Source: Actinomycetota bacterium (lineage in GTDB: Bacteria; Actinomycetota; Humimicrobiia; Humimicrobiales; Humimicrobiaceae). From it: DNA of 10,160 nucleotides. A model generated the notes under the pieces. It worked only from the letters and a program-made list of their open reading frames with translations. It did not search any database and had not been told where the DNA came from. Numbering within the stretch: the stretch's first letter is position 1; every line of letters starts with the position of its first letter. Positions 1 to 6,044 of this stretch are shown one piece after another. Location: the NCBI GenBank assembly GCA_016932375.1, contig JAFGDA010000017.1:1-10160 (forward strand), read 5' to 3'. A program made the position numbers and the translations under genes.

Positions 1-704
1 AAAGGCACCAGCGCAATGGCAGAAAGGTTTTTTTCAATGGCTGCTGGTATTTCTGCATCAGTCACCATATGAATGTTTATATTTGAGGCAGGACCAATTA
101 TTTTTTCAAAAATCCTGTATACTTCACCTGATATAAACAATTCGGGAGGACCGGGGTTGCTACCATCGAAATAATCCAGTTCCGAATCCTCTCCCTTCCA
201 GTACTTCTTTAAATCTTCCCAGTTGATTCCGTCAACCAGCTGGAAAAAATTTGTCACCGGGATTATTATCCATTCCATACCGGACTCAATCCTGAAATAA
301 TCATCAAGGGATACCATCCCGACAGGGCCTATTTCGAGATTAACTGTCCCTTCATCCCTGTAATCAACCACTTCTATTTCTTCTGAACCAGCAATATATT
401 CAATAAGAAATGAATATAAATCCTCCGGGATAGTATCTTCTATCCATAATCTTATGGAGGGATTCTCTTCTTTTACCGGCAATTCCCCTCCCGTTTCCTG
501 TTCACCTTCTCCTTCGGCCCGTGAAGGCTCTCCTGCCGGTAAAGCTTCTTCAGTTTCCGAAGCCGCCTCCGGTTTTTCTTCAAACGATCCACTTTTTGAA
601 TCCCCCAGCACTTTTCCGAGTATATCACATGATAAAAGCAGGGGAAGCGAAGCCATGGTAAATATCATTACAACTACAAGAAGGTAGATTATTTTTTTAG
701 ACAT
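1..704 (-). CDS. Partial lipoprotein, possible CapA-family N-terminal domain
   Basis: This minus-strand gene is open to the left edge, so its 3' end is missing; 234 codons are visible. The ATG at 704-702 is preceded by AAAGGA about 6 nt upstream. The product starts MSKKIIYLL, has a hydrophobic stretch (residues 5-25) and ends it with LLSC, so Cys26 is a likely lipid-attachment site. Leu at the -2 lipobox position is less usual. Residues about 35-80 form a Glu/Pro/Gly-rich acidic linker. From about residue 83 a folded alpha/beta domain follows, with MEWIIIPVTNFF, DLKKYWKGED and, at the edge, IEKNLSAIALVPF. From memory, this order (a WxxxxP strand, a 'DLKxxW' helix, a late 'AIVPF' strand) resembles the periplasmic-binding-like front domain of some bacterial CapA/poly-gamma-glutamate proteins; that is inference. 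A solo substrate-binding lipoprotein is the alternative. It is divergent from the bactofilin gene. The lipoprotein call is firm, the family call is not. Confidence 0.65.
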   Translation of the reverse strand, partial: MSKKIIYLLVVVMIFTMASLPLLLSCDILGKVLGDSKSGSFEEKPEAASETEEALPAGEPSRAEGEGEQETGGELPVKEENPSIRLWIEDTIPEDLYSFLIEYIAGSEEIEVVDYRDEGTVNLEIGPVGMVSLDDYFRIESGMEWIIIPVTNFFQLVDGINWEDLKKYWKGEDSELDYFDGSNPGPPELFISGEVYRIFEKIIGPASNINIHMVTDAEIPAAIEKNLSAIALVP

Positions 705-931
705 GATCAATCCTTTCATGCCGGACCAATCCTTCAAAATAGAAATGTCACATATAAATGGCAATAATAAGATATATTATAACATTCTATTTTTTTATTT
801 TAAAAATTAAAGCAGTAAAATAGCCATTATATTTGCAAAAAGTGTTATAATAACCTGCAAATAATATCAGCAGAAGCAAAATTCCGGATTATAATCTTTT
901 ATCTTGGTCAATATTACCAGGAAGGAAAAAA
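705..931. other. A+T-rich divergent spacer, lipoprotein / bactofilin
   Basis: This 227-bp spacer separates two divergent genes and must hold both promoters. On the plus strand, TATAAT occurs at 846-851 and 890-895, but neither has a convincing -35 box at the usual distance. The bactofilin ribosome-binding site AGGAAGGA lies at 919-926. I saw no strong hairpin, repeat or RNA gene here. Confidence 0.4.
776..804 (-). promoter_or_regulatory. Candidate promoter of the lipoprotein gene
   Basis: On the minus strand, TTTAAA (804-799, four of six bases match the sigma-70 -35 consensus) lies 17 bp before a perfect TATAAT (781-776). Transcription would begin near 769, giving a leader of about 65 nt before the ATG at 704. 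The region is very A+T-rich, so chance matches are likely. Confidence 0.35.
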
Positions 932-1351
932 ATGTTACAGAGGAAAAATGTTGAAGTAAAGGGGAGCAAAACAATAACTGTCATTGCTGAAGGCGTAAAG
1001 GTTGATGGTAAAATATATTCTCCCGGCGCAACAAGGATAGATGGTACTATTAAAGGTGAGCTTGTGTCAGATAAAGAAGTCATCATCGGAAAGGAAGGCC
1101 TGGTGGAAGCAGATGTTAAAACCAAGGATGCAACAATTGCCGGGACATTTAAAGGGAATATGACTGCTTCGGGAGAAGTTGAGATATCCTCCACCGGTAA
1201 ATTCATCGGTAATCTTACACAAAAAGATGCTCTTTTGAGCGTCGCAAAAGGAGGTTTATTCAAGGGTGAGAGCATAATAGGCTCTGATCCTGATGCTTTT
1301 AAGGCACATGAGATAAGTAAAGAAATAAAGAATATCAAGGACTTAGCGTAA
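932..1351 (+). CDS. Bactofilin (DUF583) cytoskeletal protein
   Basis: This gene encodes 139 residues of the bactofilin family, bacterial proteins that polymerise without nucleotide into filaments through a right-handed beta-helix and usually act at the membrane in cell shape, wall synthesis or positioning. The start is ATG at 932 with AGGAAGGA just upstream. The sequence shows the typical short beta-coil repeats: TVIAEGVKVDGKI, TRIDGTIKGEL, VIIGKEGLVEADVKTKD, ATIAGTFKGNMTA, VEISSTGKFIGNL. The core covers about residues 14-118, and a short charged tail (about 120-139) follows. The length fits small bactofilins. No membrane segment is present. Often bactofilin genes lie beside an M23 peptidase; here the neighbours are a lipoprotein and a UPF0280 gene. 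Its last 17 bp overlap the end of the convergent UPF0280 gene. Confidence 0.93.
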   Translation: MLQRKNVEVKGSKTITVIAEGVKVDGKIYSPGATRIDGTIKGELVSDKEVIIGKEGLVEADVKTKDATIAGTFKGNMTASGEVEISSTGKFIGNLTQKDALLSVAKGGLFKGESIIGSDPDAFKAHEISKEIKNIKDLA

Positions 1352-2138
1352 TATTGCCCCAGATTCCTATTCTTTCATTTTTTACGATTAAAATACCCCT
1401 TATGCCTTTTTTCCCACGGTAGATATTTATTGTCTTATCTATATCATTTTCACTGATTATACTGTTGGCAATAGCAGTTGCCGCAGCATCGGCAGTAATG
1501 GTTGAGACTGCCATAACCGTTACAAGGTCACTTTTCCCCAGGCTGAGTGAATGCCCGAACCTTCCGGAGGAAGAACACAGCCCGCATGGGGTCTGGTTTC
1601 CTTTGATCTGGAGGCTTAGACTGTCCCCTATGCTGCTCCCTTTTATATAAAGCCCCACACTTAAGTCCCTTCTGCTCCTGAGATACAGGTCTCCCCCGTT
1701 TTCTATGATAAGGTCCCTGCATGCCCGGTCAGGGAGCCCTTCAGCAATATAGTCACAGACCGCCCCTGCAACAGCAGCCATGGGACCCACATTCAATTCA
1801 CCGGCAGCATGGCACATTTTTTTTATCACAGCGGTATAATCTTCTTCAGCCTTCAGGGGTACAAGGCTTTTTAAAAATCGGGGGTTGGAGGATATTACTT
1901 TGTCTATCTGCCGGTAAAAATCGCGGACCAGCTCCATTGCCCTTTTAATTACATCAGTGTTACTGCTAAGGAAAAGGTCTGAATATCTGTAAACCAGGTT
2001 CCAGCTATGTTCCATTGAGGCTTTTATCCTGTACCTGTATATACTTTTATCAGTATCATTCCCTTCTTTGCAAAGCTCTCTGGCAGGATGGATGCTGTTT
2101 TCAGTCATCCTTGTTATTTTTTCCGTACTGTCTCCCAT
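1335..2138 (-). CDS. UPF0280 / ApbE-superfamily protein (COG2122, MA1715-like)
   Basis: This is a UPF0280 (COG2122) protein, an ApbE-superfamily member. Its Methanosarcina acetivorans relative MA1715 improves sulfide assimilation together with the homocysteine genes MA1821-MA1822; the precise activity is unsettled. Family signatures are clear: an AAGELNVGPMAAVAGAV segment, ENGGDLY, and CSSSGRFGHSLSLGKSDLVTV followed by TADAAATAIAN. The family opening is recognisable in YRYRIKAS. The open frame runs to an ATG at 2171, which has no ribosome-binding site. I prefer the ATG at 2138, where GGA lies about 7 nt upstream, giving 267 residues; a third ATG at 2108 is possible. The gene is divergent from the HcyBio-ferredoxin pair, which supports a shared pathway. 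Its 3' end overlaps the bactofilin gene tail to tail. Family assignment is strong; the start is uncertain. Confidence 0.9.
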   Translation of the reverse strand: MGDSTEKITRMTENSIHPARELCKEGNDTDKSIYRYRIKASMEHSWNLVYRYSDLFLSSNTDVIKRAMELVRDFYRQIDKVISSNPRFLKSLVPLKAEEDYTAVIKKMCHAAGELNVGPMAAVAGAVCDYIAEGLPDRACRDLIIENGGDLYLRSRRDLSVGLYIKGSSIGDSLSLQIKGNQTPCGLCSSSGRFGHSLSLGKSDLVTVMAVSTITADAAATAIANSIISENDIDKTINIYRGKKGIRGILIVKNERIGIWGNITLSP

Positions 2139-2332
2139 AATACATCCGTAAAATATTTTTATAAATCGCATCTAACTAATTATAAGGAAACCGGCAGGGT
2201 ATTACCGGATATATCCCATAAGACCCTTTTCCTAAAAAAATTATATTATACGGAATTTTAAAAATCCATAAGGCGGGCATATGCTAAACGCACCTGTTTT
2301 AGGGACCGTTACAGGCTTCCCTGTATCTTTTT

Positions 2333-2366
2333 CCGTATCCGGTTCATATCTTTTTCCCGGATGCGG
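2333..2366. repeat. 10-bp inverted repeat upstream of the HcyBio gene
   Basis: The arms are 2333-2342 and 2357-2366, with a 14-nt A/T-rich centre. As DNA the repeat has one mismatch in ten; as RNA it pairs fully using a G-U. It ends about 49 bp before the candidate -35 box at 2415, so it may be a DNA operator for the plus-strand promoter. It would be a leader hairpin only if transcription starts further upstream. Confidence 0.6.
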
Positions 2367-2414
2367 ATAAACTCTATTCAGGAACCTTAAATATTTCCTT
2401 CTTTCAGGAGCCTG

Positions 2415-2443
2415 TTGGAAAAATATCCATATTGGAGTATTAT
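2415..2443 (+). promoter_or_regulatory. Candidate promoter of the HcyBio-ferredoxin operon
   Basis: TTGGAA (2415-2420) lies 17 bp before TATTAT (2438-2443, five of six consensus bases). Transcription would start near 2450, leaving a leader of about 30 nt. The -35 form TTGGAW recurs before two other genes in this window, which modestly raises my confidence. Confidence 0.4.
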
Positions 2444-2479
2444 AAAATACTAAAAATCCTGAGTGGATAGTTTAAAAAT

Positions 2480-3646
2480 ATGGCAAAAACTATTGAAGAA
2501 ATAAATGAAAAAATAAAATCAGGCGATGTCGTCGTCCTGAACGCCGAAGAGATAATAGAATATGCTGACAAAAAAGGGGTAAAAAAGACTGCAGCAGAGG
2601 TAGATGTTGTAACCACGGCAACCTTTGGCCCGATGTGCTCATCGGGAGCTTTCCTTAACTTCGGGCATTCCGACCCGCCTATAAGGATGGAAAAGGTATG
2701 GCTCAACGACGTGCCTGCATACGCAGGTATTGCAGCAGTGGATTGTTATATTGGCGCCACTGAACTGTCTGAAACCGAAGGGATAAAGTACGGTGGGGCA
2801 AATGTTATTGAAGACCTGATAAATGGAAAACCGGTGAAACTTAAAGCTATTTCCCATGGAACAGATTGTTATCCACGCAGGGAAATAGAGACTTTTATAA
2901 CAATAGATACCGTCAACCAGGCTTACCTGTTCAATCCCCGGAATGTTTACCAGAACTATGCAGCAGCCACAAATTCTTCAAACCGCACTATTTATACATA
3001 TATGGGAAAACTTCTGCCCAATTTCGGAAATGCAACCTTTTCCAGTGCAGGACAGCTCAGCCCTCTTTTAAATGACCCTTATTACCGTACAATAGGTATT
3101 GGCACGAGGATTTTTATTGGAGGCGCGCAGGGTTTTGTGGCATGGATGGGTACACAGCATAATCCTTCCCGTGAAAGGCTCGCAAACGGAACACCTGCGG
3201 GCCCATGTGGCACCCTTGCGTTGATAGGAAACCTTAAGGATATGAACACGAGGTTTATAAGAGCCTGCTCTTTCCGTAATTATGGCGTAAGCATGTTCAT
3301 GGGTATCGGTGTCCCTATCCCTGTTCTTGATGAGGAAATGGTGGAATTTTTGAAAGTTACAGACGAGGATATATACACAGAGGTATTTGACTATTCGGTA
3401 CAGCGGAGGAACAGGCCTTCATACGGCAGGGTCAATTATAAGCAGCTGCGTAGCGGCAGCATTAAAATAGGCAAAAGGGATGTGCAGAGCGGGTGCATTT
3501 CAAGCTATGCAAGAGCTCTTGAAATAGCCAACCTGCTGAAAGAGCAGATACTTAAAGGTAAATTTACATTGACTGCAAGTGTTTCCCCGCTCCCTCTCGA
3601 ACAGGAATACAGGGGCCTTGAAATTCTCAGCCAGGAGGAACTCTGA
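2480..3646 (+). CDS. Homocysteine biosynthesis protein, HcyBio/DUF39 (COG1900)
   Basis: This 388-residue protein belongs to the HcyBio (DUF39, PF01837) family. In Methanosarcina acetivorans its relative MA1821, with the ferredoxin MA1822, is needed to make homocysteine from aspartate semialdehyde and sulfide, bypassing O-acetylhomoserine. Family blocks are present: TFGPMCSSGAFLNFGHSDPP (residues 48-67), SHGTDCYPRREIET (125-138), GIGTRIFIGGAQGFVAW (206-222) and NGTPAGPCGTLALIGNLKDM (236-255). Cys53 and Cys130 sit in the two blocks whose cysteines are considered mechanistically important in the family. Other cysteines are 89, 243, 263 and 339. No signal or membrane segment is seen, so it is cytoplasmic. 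The ATG at 2480 has only a weak GTGGA about 12 nt upstream. The stop overlaps the ferredoxin start (TGATG), which implies translational coupling. Confidence 0.93.
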   Translation: MAKTIEEINEKIKSGDVVVLNAEEIIEYADKKGVKKTAAEVDVVTTATFGPMCSSGAFLNFGHSDPPIRMEKVWLNDVPAYAGIAAVDCYIGATELSETEGIKYGGANVIEDLINGKPVKLKAISHGTDCYPRREIETFITIDTVNQAYLFNPRNVYQNYAAATNSSNRTIYTYMGKLLPNFGNATFSSAGQLSPLLNDPYYRTIGIGTRIFIGGAQGFVAWMGTQHNPSRERLANGTPAGPCGTLALIGNLKDMNTRFIRACSFRNYGVSMFMGIGVPIPVLDEEMVEFLKVTDEDIYTEVFDYSVQRRNRPSYGRVNYKQLRSGSIKIGKRDVQSGCISSYARALEIANLLKEQILKGKFTLTASVSPLPLEQEYRGLEILSQEEL

Positions 3647-4053
3647 TGATAAAAAGAAAGCTCGTCTTAAGTTTTCCCGAAAAAACCGTAACCAAACCTA
3701 TTATTTATAAGCTTGTAAAAGAATTCGACCTCGAATTTAATATACTGCGTGCAGAGATTACTCCTGATATGGAAGGTAAAATGCTTATAGAGCTCAAAGG
3801 CGATAAGCAGAGAATCGATAATGCCGTTATTTATCTCTCCGAAAATAACGTAACGGTCCAGGAGGCTGCAAAAGATATCATCGTTGACAGGGATATATGT
3901 ATTGACTGCGGGGCCTGCACATCAATATGCATCACCCGGGCCCTTACCCTTGATAAAAAAACTTTTAAGCTGGATTTTGATAAGGACAGGTGCATCCTTT
4001 GCGAGCTTTGCATTGACTCCTGCCCCGTTTCTGCCATCAAAGTCAATATGTAA
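3646..4053 (+). CDS. NIL-domain 2[4Fe-4S] ferredoxin (MA1822-like)
   Basis: This 135-residue protein fuses an N-terminal NIL domain (about residues 1-75, with the DMEGKMLIELKGD strand typical of the fold) to a bacterial dicluster ferredoxin (about 79-135). Cluster ligands are Cys85-Cys88-Cys91-Cys95 and Cys116-Cys119-Cys122-Cys126. The second motif ends in the usual CP; the first ends Cys95-Ile instead. It matches the architecture of MA1822, the partner of the HcyBio protein, and likely supplies electrons for sulfur insertion when homocysteine forms. The ATG at 3646 overlaps the upstream stop by one base and has a strong AGGAGG at 3633-3638. This tight junction and the domain pairing make the functional link secure by context. 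The NIL domain may bind a small ligand such as a sulfur amino acid, but that is not shown here. Confidence 0.93.
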   Translation: MIKRKLVLSFPEKTVTKPIIYKLVKEFDLEFNILRAEITPDMEGKMLIELKGDKQRIDNAVIYLSENNVTVQEAAKDIIVDRDICIDCGACTSICITRALTLDKKTFKLDFDKDRCILCELCIDSCPVSAIKVNM

Positions 4054-4119
4054 GAATCATCCTTTATTTCTTTATCCTGAAAAATCCCGCATTGTACTTA
4101 CATTGAGATTTGCACATGG

Positions 4120-4151
4120 TACAGGGGGAAGGGGGTCTTTTTTTACCTGTA
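4120..4151. terminator. Weak terminator candidate between convergent genes
   Basis: TACAGG (4120-4125) and CCTGTA (4146-4151) form a six-pair dyad between the convergent ferredoxin and rubredoxin genes. The 20-nt centre contains the G-runs 4124-4128 and 4131-4135 and a run of seven T at 4138-4144. The T-run sits inside the stem rather than after it, so this is not a textbook terminator. Confidence 0.25.
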
Positions 4152-4188
4152 TATTTTATCCCCTATATATTTATATTATTTATCCGCC

Positions 4189-4353
4189 CTATTCCTCATA
4201 TATTTCAAAATCTTCTTTTGATGCTCCGCATTCGGGACAAACCCAGTCATTACTGATGTCCTCAAAAGCGGTCCCCGGCTCCACACCGTTATCAGGGTCA
4301 CCCTTTTCAGGGTCATAAATATACCCGCATACCTGACATTCCCATTTTTGCAT
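4189..4353 (-). CDS. Rubredoxin
   Basis: This short gene encodes a 54-residue rubredoxin, the usual size for the family, a cytoplasmic single-iron electron carrier found mainly in anaerobes, where it often serves superoxide reductase, rubrerythrin or flavoprotein oxidases. The iron ligands are visible as two knuckles: Cys6-x2-Cys9-Gly10 (CQVCGYIYDP) and Cys39-x2-Cys42-Gly43 (WVCPECGASK). Between them lie the typical YDPEKGDPDNG and EPGTAFEDI segments. The ATG at 4353-4351 has a strong AAAGGAG about 5 nt upstream on the minus strand, and the stop is TAG at 4191-4189. It stands alone: it converges on the ferredoxin gene and is divergent from nfeD. A role as electron partner of the neighbouring homocysteine genes is possible, but nothing in the sequence shows it. 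Confidence 0.96.
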   Translation of the reverse strand: MQKWECQVCGYIYDPEKGDPDNGVEPGTAFEDISNDWVCPECGASKEDFEIYEE

Positions 4354-4384
4354 TTATGCTCCTTTCTATAGTTCATTGATACAA

Positions 4385-4423
4385 GGATAATTCTTACACA
4401 GGCCGGCACCTTCTTAATTATCC
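4385..4423. repeat. 8-bp inverted repeat in the rubredoxin-nfeD spacer
   Basis: GGATAATT (4385-4392) and AATTATCC (4416-4423) are perfect inverted copies with a 23-nt centre that holds a smaller AGG/CCT dyad. It lies 32-70 bp ahead of the rubredoxin start and could be its leader hairpin or an operator. Confidence 0.45.
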
Positions 4424-4438
4424 GTATAAATCCGGAAG

Positions 4439-4459
4439 TTGATACAATTCTATTATCAA
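4439..4459. promoter_or_regulatory. Candidate operator TTGATA-N9-TATCAA
   Basis: TTGATA (4439-4444) and TATCAA (4454-4459) form a perfect dyad. The nine bases TTGATACAA at its left end recur at 4376-4384, giving two copies 63 bp apart in one divergent spacer. The half-site resembles FNR/CRP-type TTGAT, but the spacing is wrong for FNR (N4). The binding factor is unknown. Confidence 0.3.
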
Positions 4460-4547
4460 TATTGCCATATCTCAAATCTTTTTATCACTTTGTAGTATAA
4501 TTAGAATAAAAATAATTAGTTCTTAACATTTTCATGAAAAGAACCAT

Positions 4548-5954
4548 ATGGTAATAAAAAATAATCTACGGTTCAAGACCGTGATTATCCTGCTCCTATT
4601 TATGTCAGTGATCTTTTCTACAGGCCTGGCAGGCAGTCCCGGTCCTGTGCCTGAAGACAACAGGATCTATGCTGAAGTAACAATTGCAGATAATAGTTAT
4701 GCTGACCCGGTAGAGATCGGCAGCTTCTATACCTGTAAAATAGACGGCATAATCGAGCCTTCGATATCCAATTATCTTAAGAAGTGCCTTAACCAGGCCC
4801 TGGCTTCCGGTTATGGCCTTATCATCCTGATGGACACTCCCGGTGGTCTCGAAGAATCTATGAGAGAGATGATCCTGAGTATGCTTAATACGGAAATCCC
4901 CGTTATCGTTTTTGTTTATCCCGAAGGTGCAAGGGCTGCTTCTGCCGGTGTTTTCTTAACCTATGCCAGCGATATAGCAGTTATGGCCCCCTATACCAGC
5001 ATTGGAGCTGCGCATCCTGTAAATCTGGGTGGAGAAGAACAGGTAACCGGGGAAATGATGGAAAAAATCACCAATGATTCGGTAGCATTCATAAAAAACC
5101 TTGCCCTCTCGCGGGAAAGAAACCAGGAGTGGGCTGAGCAGGCAGTCAGGGAAAGTGTATCCATTACTGCATCCGAAGCGCTGGAGATAGGGGTCATTGA
5201 TATCACTGCTAAAAATACTCCGGACCTGCTGGACAAGATAAACGGGAAAGTGATCGACAAACTTGGAAAGACCTTTATCATCAATTCAAAAAATGCTGCT
5301 GTCACTGAACTTGAGATGAACCTTATAACCCGTTTTCTCCATATCATATCCAATCCCAATATTGCCTACATCCTGTTCATGCTGGGCATATTAGGAATAA
5401 TCTATGAATTTTCCCAGCCAGGCCTGGGGATCTCCGGAGCAGTAGGGGTATTGCTCCTGATCATTGGATTATACGCCCTGAGTATCCTTCCCATCAATTA
5501 TGCCGGCCTCTCGCTGATTATACTGGCAGTAGTGCTTTTTGTAGTTGATATACTTCTGGGGCTGGGAGGGATCCCTTCTATTGCAGGGGTTGCTTCCCTT
5601 ATGATAGGGTCTTTTTTGCTTATAAATACAGATGCCCCTTATCTTAAGATTGCCCGGAGTATCATCATCAGCGCTTCGGTAGTTGCAGGGTGTTTTATGG
5701 TAATTGTCATCAGGGCGGTATACAAAGCCCACCGGCAGAAGCCGGTCACGGGGATAGCGGGAATATTGGGAGAAACCGCCACGGTCATCATTGAACTCAG
5801 GCCCGAAGGCCAGGTAAAGATCTCTGGCGAGATATGGCAGGCTGTGTCAAAAAGCGGTAAAAAGATCAAAAAAGGTAAAAAGGTAAAAATTGAATCGGTC
5901 GACGGCCTGAAATTATACGTGGATGAAATACCGGATAACAAAGATACCCATTAA
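4548..5954 (+). CDS. nfeD: NfeD-type membrane-bound serine protease (ClpP class)
   Basis: This 468-residue protein is a full-length NfeD (COG1030) like Pyrococcus PH1510: a ClpP-class protease domain, membrane helices and a C-terminal OB-fold. Residues 11-29 are a signal or anchor segment. The protease domain (about 57-245) shows LIILMDTPGG (91-100), the EGARAASAG block with probable nucleophile Ser132, and FIKNLAL with probable general base Lys183. Hydrophobic helices occupy about 272-286, 296-314, 319-336, 342-359 and 371-390. The NfeD C-terminal domain (about 402-457) has GLRPEG-like and GEIWQAVS strands. The family cleaves the C-terminal region of the adjacent stomatin; the slipin gene follows 90 bp downstream, as expected. 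The ATG at 4548 has only a weak upstream GAAAAG. The Ser/Lys assignment rests on aligning motifs by eye with PH1510. Confidence 0.94.
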   Translation: MVIKNNLRFKTVIILLLFMSVIFSTGLAGSPGPVPEDNRIYAEVTIADNSYADPVEIGSFYTCKIDGIIEPSISNYLKKCLNQALASGYGLIILMDTPGGLEESMREMILSMLNTEIPVIVFVYPEGARAASAGVFLTYASDIAVMAPYTSIGAAHPVNLGGEEQVTGEMMEKITNDSVAFIKNLALSRERNQEWAEQAVRESVSITASEALEIGVIDITAKNTPDLLDKINGKVIDKLGKTFIINSKNAAVTELEMNLITRFLHIISNPNIAYILFMLGILGIIYEFSQPGLGISGAVGVLLLIIGLYALSILPINYAGLSLIILAVVLFVVDILLGLGGIPSIAGVASLMIGSFLLINTDAPYLKIARSIIISASVVAGCFMVIVIRAVYKAHRQKPVTGIAGILGETATVIIELRPEGQVKISGEIWQAVSKSGKKIKKGKKVKIESVDGLKLYVDEIPDNKDTH

Positions 5955-6044
5955 TAATAAGGGTTTTAAAATATAAAGATGTTAGAAAAAATTAAAAACC
6001 GTTAAAATATTATCAACAACATTAATATAACAGGAGGTTGTATC

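Larger units (their letters stand above)
2139..2479. promoter_or_regulatory. Divergent control region of the homocysteine genes, dyad-rich
   Basis: This spacer holds no recognisable gene but several dyads. The strongest pairs 2333-2342 (CCGTATCCGG) with 2357-2366 (CCGGATGCGG): ten consecutive pairs as RNA including one G-U, with a 14-nt loop and no T-run on either side, so it is not a typical terminator. At 2293-2324, CCTGT, ACAGG and CCTGT recur at 2293-2297, 2311-2315 and 2320-2324, so the middle arm could pair with either flank. On the minus strand, GGG-A-TAT and ATA-CCC form a bulged hairpin (about 2197-2217) that includes the 10-bp palindrome GGATATATCC (2207-2216). A minus-strand TATAAT lies at 2250-2245. 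I recognise no known riboswitch core. A role in control by sulfur or methionine status is inference from position. Confidence 0.45.
4354..4547. other. Divergent rubredoxin / nfeD spacer
   Basis: This 194-bp spacer contains the two dyads listed separately and a plus-strand TATAAT at 4496-4501 that could be the nfeD -10 box, though no good -35 is seen. An ATG at 4534 opens a six-codon frame that overlaps the nfeD start; it has no clear ribosome-binding site, so I do not call it a leader peptide. Confidence 0.35.

Noticed and set aside
454..687. Plus-strand 77-codon Ser/Pro-rich open frame
   Set aside because: It is the shadow of the acidic linker of the minus-strand lipoprotein gene.
889..1338. 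Minus-strand 149-codon open frame opposite bactofilin
   Set aside because: It is fully antisense to a clear bactofilin, has low-complexity Leu/Ser/Pro composition and no ribosome-binding site.
2333..2366. Rho-independent terminator
   Set aside because: The stem is strong but neither strand has a T-run directly after it.
2172..2479. SAM-I/SAM-IV riboswitch or T-box ahead of the homocysteine genes
   Set aside because: I looked for the S-box core and the AGGGTGGNACCGCG T-box sequence on both strands and found neither.
4439..4459. Canonical FNR box
   Set aside because: FNR needs TTGAT-N4-ATCAA; here the half-sites are 11 bp apart.
4176..4475. Minus-strand 99-codon open frame over the rubredoxin region
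   Set aside because: It overlaps the rubredoxin gene in another frame; rubredoxin has all four Cys ligands and a strong ribosome-binding site, this frame has neither.
4534..4554. Six-codon upstream leader peptide overlapping the nfeD start
   Set aside because: No ribosome-binding site and no attenuator-like structure; short ATG frames occur by chance.
4991..5359. Minus-strand 122-codon open frame inside nfeD
   Set aside because: It is antisense to the conserved NfeD protease domain and resembles no protein family.
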